Assembly: GCA_030669135.1 (NCBI GenBank)
Contig: DAOVEE010000131.1
Coordinates: forward strand, 1-5,301
Source: Candidatus Bathyarchaeota archaeon
GTDB taxonomy: Archaea; Thermoproteota; Bathyarchaeia; TCS64
Direction: 5' to 3'
DNA length: 5,301 nucleotides
Below the pieces are notes generated by a model, which did no database searches, was not told where the DNA came from, and was given only the letters and a program-made list of their open reading frames with translations. Below are positions 1 to 5,153 of this stretch, piece after piece. Every line of letters begins with the position of its first letter. Position 1 is the stretch's first letter. A program made the position numbers and the translations under genes.

Positions 1-208
1 TCTCAAGGTGACGCATCAGCGACGCGAAGTCGTCTTCAGGGTAGACGTAGCCGCCTTCCCCATAATCCAGGGGCTTGACTTCCATGTCGCAGAGGTAGAA
101 GACGTGGGTCTCGTTGCCCGCCTCCCTCGCGCCGGCGAGTATCTCCTCCACCAGCCTCGCTGTGTGCCCGTCGCGGCGGGGGCCGCCGACTATGCCGATA
201 ACCTTCAT
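1..208 (-). CDS. Flavodoxin-fold NADPH-dependent FMN reductase-like protein (partial, N-terminal 69 residues)
   Basis: The gene starts at an ATG (208-206) and runs off the left edge, so only the N-terminus is visible. It begins MKVIGIVGGPRRDGHTARLV, which matches the beta1-loop-alpha1 start of the FMN-reductase/WrbA/iron-sulfur-flavoprotein group. In that family a G-S-P-R-x-x-G-N-T loop binds the FMN phosphate; here it is GGPRRDGHT at residues 8-16. A helix and a second strand (HVFYLCDMEVKP) follow, as expected. The Cys cluster that usually follows in iron-sulfur flavoproteins is not seen in the visible part; the corresponding stretch reads DYGEGGYVYPEDD. This favours a plain flavin reductase or quinone reductase type, probably cytosolic. 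An in-frame TGA shortly upstream limits other starts, and the ATG gives a normal family N-terminus. No Shine-Dalgarno is seen. A TTAA-containing element near 231-238 could serve as a box A for a leaderless start. Otherwise the gene is co-transcribed with the cysteine-rich gene 32 bp upstream. The substrate cannot be told. Confidence 0.82.
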   Translation of the reverse strand, partial: MKVIGIVGGPRRDGHTARLVEEILAGAREAGNETHVFYLCDMEVKPLDYGEGGYVYPEDDFASLMRHLE

Positions 209-240
209 GCGGAATATGGAAACGGAGTGGGTTAAGAAGC

Positions 241-1272
241 TTATTCAAGCCAAGACACGGCGCCCGGAACCCTGTCCAGCAGCTCCTCGTGGCCGTGCCA
301 CCTCTGGTTGCTCTTAAGGGTCTTCAACAGGCATCCTGTGAGCCAAACCTTCAGGGGGGTCTTCTCCCCCAGGGTCTCCGCCGTCTCTTCGTCGATGGCC
401 TGGGCCTCCTCCTCGTCGACGTACAAGGCGTCGATGTCTGCCCACGGGTTAACGGGGGGCAGGTCCGCCAGCCAAGAGTTCAGCGCGTCGCAGTACGCCA
501 GAACGTACTCCTCGCTGAATCTGCGGAACAGCTTCCTCGCTTCCCCGGTCTCCATCCCCGAGGTGCAGAAGAGGGTCGCCTCCGTCTGTTGAGAGAAGCA
601 GCACTGGCCGGACCCCTGCTCACAGCGGAAACAGTGGAAAGGCCGTCCCGTGGGCGGCGCATCTTCATACGCTAAGTCGCCATGGGCGCTGCATAGCTCT
701 CTGAAGGACTTGGTCTCGGGCTCTCCCCGGGCGAGAACGTCGGCAAGCCACGACACGGTTCCCCTGCTGTCTGAACCTATCTGCTTCACCAACAACGAGT
801 ACTTCTTCTCCAGGGGGCTCACGGGCTCGTCTCCCCTCAACGCCTTCCTCAGGACTCTTGAAAAGTTGAGGGCCACGCGTCGACCCTGCTCCGCTAGTAG
901 CTTCTCAGAGTGTACGCCTAGCTTCGTCAGTAGTCCCCTTCCCTCACAGCCCATGTTACTGGCGTCTAGAAGTTTCTCCGCACCAATGTTACTGATAATG
1001 ATCTCTACACTACTGGGGAAGAGGGGGTGGTACCTGCAGAGCTCCGCCATCTGTGCCCTCACGAGCCGCTGATCATCGCTGAGGGCTGGGAGGGTTACCT
1101 GAAGCTGGTTAAGTCTCTGCACCTCGTCGTCCCACTTGGCTGGGTCGTCGCTGATCGAGACGTTGAACCAGAGGCCCCAGCATCCTCCGCCGCTCCCGGG
1201 AGAGAGTAAGGTGACTCCGTCTTCCTCGGATAGAACCATCTCGAAGCCCCGTGGGACATACGGGTAGGCCAT
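241..1272 (-). CDS. Uncharacterised cysteine-rich protein, about 343 residues
   Basis: I do not recognise this family. The frame is open from a TTG at 1284 (347 aa), with an ATG four codons later at 1272. I prefer the ATG because neither start has a Shine-Dalgarno and ATG is the stronger codon. The stop is TAA at 243-241. With residues counted from the ATG, the protein has 11 cysteines. They include a compact H-C-x2-C-x6-C-C group at residues 213-225 and another Cys at 236, which could bind zinc or an iron-sulfur cluster; this is inference from spacing only. The N-terminus has a Gly-rich turn (residues 25-33). A charged, mostly helical-looking middle (110-195) and an acidic stretch (286-299) follow. 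There is no signal peptide or clear membrane segment, so a cytosolic protein is likely. The long open frame on the strand of the downstream flavoprotein gene, 32 bp away, supports a real gene and a shared transcript. Confidence 0.72.
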   Translation of the reverse strand: MAYPYVPRGFEMVLSEEDGVTLLSPGSGGGCWGLWFNVSISDDPAKWDDEVQRLNQLQVTLPALSDDQRLVRAQMAELCRYHPLFPSSVEIIISNIGAEKLLDASNMGCEGRGLLTKLGVHSEKLLAEQGRRVALNFSRVLRKALRGDEPVSPLEKKYSLLVKQIGSDSRGTVSWLADVLARGEPETKSFRELCSAHGDLAYEDAPPTGRPFHCFRCEQGSGQCCFSQQTEATLFCTSGMETGEARKLFRRFSEEYVLAYCDALNSWLADLPPVNPWADIDALYVDEEEAQAIDEETAETLGEKTPLKVWLTGCLLKTLKSNQRWHGHEELLDRVPGAVSWLE

Positions 1273-1298
1273 GAGTCGAGGCAACGGGGGTCACAGAG

Positions 1299-1320
1299 AT
1301 ATTGTGTGTCGTGTTTAAGA
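1299..1320 (-). promoter_or_regulatory. Possible box A elements for the cysteine-rich gene
   Basis: On the minus strand, a CTTAAA element (1319-1314) and an AATAT element (1303-1299) lie upstream of the ATG at 1272. The first would place transcription start near 1290 and give a short leader without Shine-Dalgarno. The second is centred about 29 nt before the ATG and would suit a leaderless start. Either is a weak match to an archaeal TATA box, and I cannot choose between them. Confidence 0.3.
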
Positions 1321-1342
1321 TGTTTCTCAACGCCCAGTATAG

Positions 1343-1351
1343 CTTATATTA
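1343..1351 (+). promoter_or_regulatory. Archaeal box A (TATA box) for the DapA-family gene
   Basis: CTTATATTA is centred about 33 nt before the TTG start at 1380. With a usual box A to start-site distance of about 26 nt, transcription would begin near 1373, giving a leader of only a few bases. This agrees with the lack of a Shine-Dalgarno before the TTG. It is the most TATA-like element in the 107-bp divergent region. Confidence 0.5.
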
Positions 1352-1379
1352 GGAACCACGATGTTTGCCTTGAATCAAG

Positions 1380-2318
1380 TTGAAGAGGTACAACGTCGAA
1401 GGCAGCTGGCCGGCCCTGGTGACTCCGTTCACGGAGAAAGACGAGGTCAACTACGATGTGCTCAGACGGCTAGTGAACTTCCACGCCGAGAACCGTAGCA
1501 ACGGCATACTCCTGATGGGTTCGACAGGCGAGGCCATACTGTTGACGAAAGATGAGCGGGAGAAGATCATAGACGCTGTCATCGAGGAGGCGGGCGGCAA
1601 GGTCCCGGTGATGGTGGGCGTCGCCGCCGTAAGCACCAGAGACACCCTGGAGAACGCGAGGTACGCCAAGGAGGCGGGCGCCGACTGCGGCCTCGTGGTC
1701 CAGCCTCCCTACATCAAGCCCACGCAGGACGCCCTCTACCACTACTTCAAGGACGTCGCCGACGCGGTGGACCTGCCCTTCGTAATCTACAACAACCCGG
1801 AGCGGTGCGGCGTGAACGTGGAGCCCGAGACCATAGCCCGTCTGGCGCCGCACCCGAACATCGTCGCCATCAAGGAGGCGGGCCCCAACCCCTACGGCGT
1901 CATGCGAACCGTGGAGCTCACCAGGGGCGAGTTCAACGTCCTCTGCTGCGACTGCGCGTTCTATGCGTTGATCCTTGTCGTCATGGCGTCCGGCGGCAAG
2001 GGCACCAGCAACGTGACGGGCAGCATGTGCCCGAGGGAGTTCGCCGAGCTGAGCAAGCCGTGGGAGAACTACGAAGACGTTCTGAAGACCCGTGAACACC
2101 TCTACAGGCTGCTGCCTCTCACCAGGATGATGTACAGCGAGAGCAACCCCGTGCCGCTGAAGGCGGCGTTGAACATGGTGGGGGCCGATGTCGGCAAGCC
2201 GCGGAAGCCCCTCCAGGAGCTGAGCGAGGCCAACATGAAGGCCATGAGGCAGACCATGCAGCGGCTCGGGATACTGGACGAGGACAGCTACCAGAGACGG
2301 TTCTTCTCCAATAAGTAA
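1380..2318 (+). CDS. Dihydrodipicolinate synthase / N-acetylneuraminate lyase family enzyme (DapA-like)
   Basis: This is a 312-residue class I aldolase with a TIM-barrel fold, the normal family length. Family members form a Schiff base between a lysine and pyruvate or another 2-oxo acid; DapA itself condenses pyruvate with aspartate semialdehyde in lysine synthesis. Visible motifs in order are PALVTPF (11-17), GSTGE (47-51, the G-T-T-G-E loop), PPY (109-111), YNNPER (137-142), the Schiff-base lysine in VAIKEAG (K165) and NPVPLKAALN (256-265). Tyr137 and Arg142 line up with E. coli DapA Tyr133 and Arg138, which favours the DapA branch over the neuraminate or KDG lyases. Against a confident dapA call, the usual G-V-I-S-V segment reads GTSNV (208-212), the region around 189-192 is CCDC, and no lysine-pathway gene is near. 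The start is TTG; an in-frame TGA at 1371-1373 rules out anything further upstream, and there is no Shine-Dalgarno. Substrate is uncertain. Confidence 0.9.
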   Translation: MKRYNVEGSWPALVTPFTEKDEVNYDVLRRLVNFHAENRSNGILLMGSTGEAILLTKDEREKIIDAVIEEAGGKVPVMVGVAAVSTRDTLENARYAKEAGADCGLVVQPPYIKPTQDALYHYFKDVADAVDLPFVIYNNPERCGVNVEPETIARLAPHPNIVAIKEAGPNPYGVMRTVELTRGEFNVLCCDCAFYALILVVMASGGKGTSNVTGSMCPREFAELSKPWENYEDVLKTREHLYRLLPLTRMMYSESNPVPLKAALNMVGADVGKPRKPLQELSEANMKAMRQTMQRLGILDEDSYQRRFFSNK

Positions 2319-2321
2319 CGC

Positions 2322-2329
2322 CTTTTATC
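2322..2329 (+). promoter_or_regulatory. Possible box A or T-rich terminator between the DapA-like and GNAT genes
   Basis: CTTTTATC lies just after the DapA-like stop codon and about 37 nt before the GNAT GTG start. It could be a box A giving a transcript that begins near 2352 with a very short leader. It could instead be a weak T-rich stop signal for the upstream gene, or neither if the two genes are co-transcribed. Confidence 0.3.
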
Positions 2330-2350
2330 TAACAACCGACACCATGCAGC

Positions 2351-2356
2351 GAGGAG
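2351..2356 (+). promoter_or_regulatory. Shine-Dalgarno site fixing the GTG start of the GNAT gene
   Basis: GAGGAG lies 6 nt before the GTG at 2363. It is the best ribosome binding site in the window and supports this GTG. The nearby ATG at 2344 is out of frame. Confidence 0.6.
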
Positions 2357-2362
2357 CCAGAC

Positions 2363-3259
2363 GTGTATTCACGTGGATGCAGGGACGACCGCGACTTCGA
2401 GGAGATAAGGCGGCTCCTCATCGAGAGCTACGCCCTGAACCAGAGGTTCCACAACTGGTGGCTGGAACGCATCGAGGGAAATAGGTACCACCGACCCGTG
2501 AAGGGCGGTTCCACCGATTGGAGAACCAACATACGGCTCTGGTTCACCGACGAGGACAAGCTCGTGGGCGTGGTGAACCCGGAGCGCCACGGCGTCGCTT
2601 TCATACAGATACATCCACATCACAGACGCCTTGAGCCTGAGATGGTGGAGTGGGCCGAGGGTAACATCGCCCACGCCGGCGTAGACGGCGTCAAGAGGCT
2701 CAGCTTCTGGGTGTACGGCTACGACGAGACACGTCAGCGGCTACTAGAGTCAAGGGGATACACGAAGACAGGCGCGTATGGGTGTACACGCAGGAGAAGC
2801 CTAAAGGTCCCCTTCCCTGAGGCTGCTCTGCCTGAGGGATACAGCCTGAGGCCGCTCACGGAGGAGGACTCGCGGCTCGTCGCCGACTCCCTCAACCTGA
2901 TCTTCGGGAGAGACTTCCACACGGAGGAGGCGATCTGCAACATGTACAACGCCCCAACATTCCCCAGCGACCTTAACCTCGCGCTGTTCACCGGCGGCGG
3001 CACGCTGGCGTCGTTCGCCACGGTCTGGTACCACCCAGCCAACAACATAGGCGTCTTCGAGCCGGTGGGGATCCATCCAGACCATAGGCGGAGGGGGCTC
3101 TCCACGGTGTTAATGCACCATGCTATGAGAAAGTTGGTGGAGCTGGGCGCCGACTACGTGTACGTGGGCACGGGTTCCCGGGAGGCGCCGAACAGGCTCT
3201 ATGAGTCTCTGGGCTTCAACGAAGTGGACACCAGCTACGAGTGGCGTAGAAACCTATAG
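2363..3259 (+). CDS. Tandem-domain GNAT family N-acetyltransferase
   Basis: The 298-residue protein appears to hold two GNAT folds. The C-terminal domain (about 158-298) carries a clear acetyl-CoA binding motif A: strand FEPVGIHPDH, then the turn R242-R-R-G245-L-S247, then a helix STVLMHHAMRKL. This fits the Q/R-x-x-G-x-G/A signature with Ser in the last place. Motif B is NRLYESLGF (277-285). The N-terminal domain (about 1-145) keeps the layout, with AFIQIHPHHRRLEPEMVEWA at 79-98 and LLESRGYTKTG at 127-137. Its turn reads HRRLEPE without the glycines, so it probably binds acetyl-CoA poorly and has a structural or substrate-binding role. GNAT enzymes move an acetyl group from acetyl-CoA to an amine; the acceptor here is unknown. 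The protein is probably cytosolic. The GTG start has a GAGGAG site 6 nt upstream. The gene follows the DapA-like gene by 44 bp on the same strand, so co-transcription is possible. Confidence 0.88.
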   Translation: MYSRGCRDDRDFEEIRRLLIESYALNQRFHNWWLERIEGNRYHRPVKGGSTDWRTNIRLWFTDEDKLVGVVNPERHGVAFIQIHPHHRRLEPEMVEWAEGNIAHAGVDGVKRLSFWVYGYDETRQRLLESRGYTKTGAYGCTRRRSLKVPFPEAALPEGYSLRPLTEEDSRLVADSLNLIFGRDFHTEEAICNMYNAPTFPSDLNLALFTGGGTLASFATVWYHPANNIGVFEPVGIHPDHRRRGLSTVLMHHAMRKLVELGADYVYVGTGSREAPNRLYESLGFNEVDTSYEWRRNL

Positions 3260-3260
3260 T

Positions 3261-3266
3261 AAAAAA
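3261..3266 (-). terminator. T-run terminator at the convergent gene junction
   Basis: The 17 bp between the converging GNAT and GYD genes contain a run of six A on the plus strand. It reads as TTTTTT on the minus strand, 11-16 nt after the GYD stop codon. Archaeal RNA polymerase commonly stops at such U-tracts without a hairpin, so this probably ends the minus-strand transcript. The GNAT transcript would have to end inside the GYD gene, where a T-rich stretch lies at about 3278-3295. Confidence 0.5.
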
Positions 3267-3276
3267 GATGGGAAGA

Positions 3277-3561
3277 CTATTTCAGCTTCTTTATCAGGTG
3301 GTCGATGGTTACGGCGGGCATGCTCAGTATCTTGATGGTGCCCCGGCTGCCGAGGTCGACACTCATCTTGAAGACGGCGTCGTTGTCGGGGGCCTCCACG
3401 ATGTTCACGAAGTCGTAGGGTCCGAGGACGGCGTACTGCTCCAGAACCTTGACGCCGAAGGCCTCGATCTCCTTGTTGACCTCCTTGATGCGCTCAGGCT
3501 TGCTCTTCAGAGTCTTCTGTCCATCGGGTGTCAGCGTTGATAAAAGGATGTACTTGGCCAC
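3277..3561 (-). CDS. GYD-domain protein
   Basis: This small 94-residue protein matches the GYD family along its full length, from the start MAKYILLSTLTPDGQKTLK to the end. The GYD signature corresponds to L-G-x-Y-D (LGPYDFVNIVEAPD, residues 46-59), followed by a second half with LGSRGTIKILSMPAVT. The family has a ferredoxin-like alpha/beta fold that probably dimerises; its biochemical role is not established. It has no catalytic motif or membrane segment and is likely cytosolic. The start is GTG. An in-frame TAG two codons upstream excludes longer forms, and a GGTG site 6 nt upstream supports it. The gene lies 48 bp after the dihydroorotase-like gene on the same strand and is followed by a T-run, so it is probably the last gene of that transcript. 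A weak TATA-like ATAT near 3597 leaves room for a promoter of its own. Confidence 0.9.
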   Translation of the reverse strand: MAKYILLSTLTPDGQKTLKSKPERIKEVNKEIEAFGVKVLEQYAVLGPYDFVNIVEAPDNDAVFKMSVDLGSRGTIKILSMPAVTIDHLIKKLK

Positions 3562-3567
3562 GGTCTA

Positions 3568-3571
3568 CACC
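3568..3571 (-). promoter_or_regulatory. Short Shine-Dalgarno (GGTG) for the GYD gene
   Basis: GGTG on the minus strand lies 6 nt before the GTG at 3561. It fits the GGTG part of the archaeal GGAGGTGAT consensus. It supports the GTG as the true start, as does the in-frame TAG just upstream. Confidence 0.45.
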
Positions 3572-3609
3572 AAGATGACGGTTGAGAGGGGCACTGATAT
3601 GGGTATCGA

Positions 3610-4944
3610 TTACATGGCTGACAGGAACACTCCATGCCCCGGCGCCGCCACGGCCTCGCCGTCAACGTAGGCCTCCACTCCCCTCACGTACGTGGCTACA
3701 GGGGCTCCTCTGGTCCTCCAGCCCTCGAAGGGCGTCCACTTGGTCTTGCCGTGCAGTCCCTCGCCCCTGATGATCCTCTGCATCTTCATGTCCACTAGGA
3801 CAAGGTCCGCGTCCGAGCCCACCCTTATGCAGCCCTTACGGGGGAACTGGCCCATTACCTTGGCGGGGTTAGCCGACGCCGCGTCTATGAGCGTGCCGAG
3901 CTCAAGTACACCCTCGTTAACCTTGGTGAGGAGCAGGGGGAGCATCGTCTCGACGGCGGGCAGTCCAGGTGGCGACTCCCAGATGTTGTCCCGGCCGCGC
4001 TCCTTCTCGCCTTCAGTGTGGGTGGCGTGGTCGGAGGCGATCACCTTTATGACTCCGTCCCTGAGAGCACCCAGTAGAGCCTCGTTATCGGTCTTCCTGC
4101 GCACAGGGGTCCACTGCTGGGCGTATGGGCCCAGGCCCCGCGTGTTCTCGTGGTTGAGGAGGAGATGGTCCGGCCTAGCCTCGGCGGTGACGCCAACCAT
4201 GTAATGCTTCAGCTTTCTAAGGACATTCACCGTCTCCAGCGTCGAGACCTCCCTCATGTGAGTCTTGACGCCTACGGCGTGAGAGAGGAGCACCCGCTTA
4301 GCCGCCCCGACGGACTCGGCTACGTGGGGGAAATGAGCGTTGTAGTCGTTCAGCGTCCCGCTCCCGGAGCCCCTGAGCCTCTCCGTGATGTGAACCACTA
4401 GATCCGACTCCCTGCAGTTGAGGAGGGCGAGCCCCTCTGCCTCCTTGACCCGGCTGAGGGCGTCGAGGAGGACGCCCGTGTCATCCATCCCTGTTGGCGC
4501 GTCGCCGAGCTCGTCGAACACTGCGAAGCAGTTGACGCCCATCTTCCTGAACACGGGGATATGCTCCAGCGTTTCCTCGTGGAGGGCGACGCTGAACGTG
4601 TAATCCACGGCTGCCTTACGCTGTACGAGTCTCATCTTCTCGCGGAGGGCGTCCGGCGTGCTGGTGACGGGGTTGTTGTTCGGCTCATCCACGACGGTGG
4701 TGACTCCACCTGCAACGGCGGCGCATGACCCCGTGTAGAAGTCCTCCTTGTGGGTGAAACCGGGCTCTCTGAAATGTACGTGGAGGTCAACAAGACCGGG
4801 TAACACGAGGTCACCTTTTGCGTCCATAACATGATCAGCCTCAGGCATCGACTTACCGATCTTCGCGATTTTTCCGTCTTCGACGAATAGACCACCCTCG
4901 TAGAGGCCGTCTTCGAGCCAAATATTAGCGTTAACGATGGACAT
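3610..4944 (-). CDS. Dihydroorotase-like cyclic amidohydrolase with an altered metal site
   Basis: This 444-residue amidohydrolase-superfamily protein is closest in layout to dihydroorotase, which interconverts carbamoyl-aspartate and dihydroorotate in pyrimidine synthesis. It has the N-terminal beta part, then LPGLVDLHVHFREPG with H55, H57 and R59, EPNNNP (87-92) where MPNTxP is usual, VTAEARPDHLLL (252-263) and IASDHATH with D305 and H309. Aligned by eye to type I dihydroorotases, Asp144 fits the bridging Asp. The two second-site histidines are replaced by Asn176 (LLNCRE for VxHCED) and Glu232 (HMREVST for HxCHVST). The usual PPLR Asn also appears lost (WTPVR, W278). It may therefore be a one-metal enzyme, an inactive paralogue or an enzyme for another cyclic amide. 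Start: ATG 4944 gives the family-like MSIVNANIW, but a GTG at 4968 (8 residues more) sits where the promoter predicts transcription to begin. The GYD gene follows by 48 bp. Confidence 0.85.
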   Translation of the reverse strand: MSIVNANIWLEDGLYEGGLFVEDGKIAKIGKSMPEADHVMDAKGDLVLPGLVDLHVHFREPGFTHKEDFYTGSCAAVAGGVTTVVDEPNNNPVTSTPDALREKMRLVQRKAAVDYTFSVALHEETLEHIPVFRKMGVNCFAVFDELGDAPTGMDDTGVLLDALSRVKEAEGLALLNCRESDLVVHITERLRGSGSGTLNDYNAHFPHVAESVGAAKRVLLSHAVGVKTHMREVSTLETVNVLRKLKHYMVGVTAEARPDHLLLNHENTRGLGPYAQQWTPVRRKTDNEALLGALRDGVIKVIASDHATHTEGEKERGRDNIWESPPGLPAVETMLPLLLTKVNEGVLELGTLIDAASANPAKVMGQFPRKGCIRVGSDADLVLVDMKMQRIIRGEGLHGKTKWTPFEGWRTRGAPVATYVRGVEAYVDGEAVAAPGHGVFLSAM

Positions 4945-4993
4945 GCTCTGAGTCAAGGCACAGGACACCTTCAGGGAAAAGGATCTGTGTCGC

Positions 4994-5000
4994 TATAAAT
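4994..5000 (-). promoter_or_regulatory. Archaeal box A for the dihydroorotase-like gene
   Basis: ATTTATA on the minus strand is a good TATA box lying between the tRNA and the amidohydrolase gene. A start about 26 nt downstream falls near 4970. That is next to the GTG at 4968 and 26 nt before the ATG at 4944, so the gene may use a leaderless GTG or a short leader without Shine-Dalgarno. Confidence 0.55.
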
Positions 5001-5021
5001 GCTCGTCCTGTAAGGATGAGA

Positions 5022-5097
5022 TGGAGCCCCGAGCGGGATTTGAACCCGCGGCCTACAGCTTACGAGGCTGCCGCTCCGACCACTGAGCTACCGGGGC
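5022..5097 (-). tRNA. tRNA-Thr (anticodon CGT)
   Basis: The minus strand folds into a full 76-nt cloverleaf. The acceptor is GCCCCGG paired with TCGGGGC, ending in a G-U pair. The D arm is GCTC/GAGC with a GG in the loop. The anticodon stem is GCAGC/GCTGT around the loop CTCGTAA. The variable loop has five bases, and the T arm is GCGGG-TTCAAAT-CCCGC. The anticodon is CGT at 5064-5062, which reads ACG (threonine). The discriminator is U73 and CCA is encoded (5024-5022). G1-C72, C2-G71 and U73 agree with archaeal tRNA-Thr. There is no intron. Confidence 0.96.
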
Positions 5098-5108
5098 GCC
5101 CTTGAAGT

Positions 5109-5130
5109 TATAAAAGAAATAGAATTTAAG
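5109..5130 (-). promoter_or_regulatory. Promoter region of tRNA-Thr
   Basis: Two AT-rich elements precede the tRNA on the minus strand: CTTAAATTCT (5130-5121) and TTTTATA (5115-5109). The first is centred about 29 nt before the tRNA 5' end and is the better-placed box A. The second looks more TATA-like but lies only about 15 nt from the mature end, which is too close for normal initiation. The T-rich stretch may also end the CoA-transferase transcript. Confidence 0.4.
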
Positions 5131-5153
5131 AGATGTGGTAAAGAGTTGGCCGC

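Noticed and set aside
36..248. A 70-codon minus-strand frame at the left edge
   Set aside because: It is Arg/Pro-rich and overlaps the correct minus-strand frame, which gives a recognisable flavoprotein N-terminus starting at 208.
289..1072. Several plus-strand frames (289-675, 308-592, 650-1072) opposite the Cys-rich gene
   Set aside because: They overlap one another and the single long minus-strand frame, show no recognisable domains, and have no ribosome binding sites I could see. The minus-strand frame is longer and lies on the strand of its neighbour.
1470..2099. A 209-codon open frame antisense to the DapA-like gene
   Set aside because: It is a shadow produced by the GC-biased third codon positions of the real gene. 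The protein is low in family-like features, rich in V, G, R and H, and lies wholly within a clear enzyme gene.
3692..4204. A 170-codon plus-strand frame opposite the amidohydrolase gene
   Set aside because: It is Ser/Pro/Arg-rich shadow translation of a strongly supported gene on the other strand, with no motif of its own.
5022..5097. tRNA-Thr as an integration (att) site for a mobile element
   Set aside because: No integrase gene, no repeat of the tRNA 3' end elsewhere in the window and no atypical composition next to it were seen.
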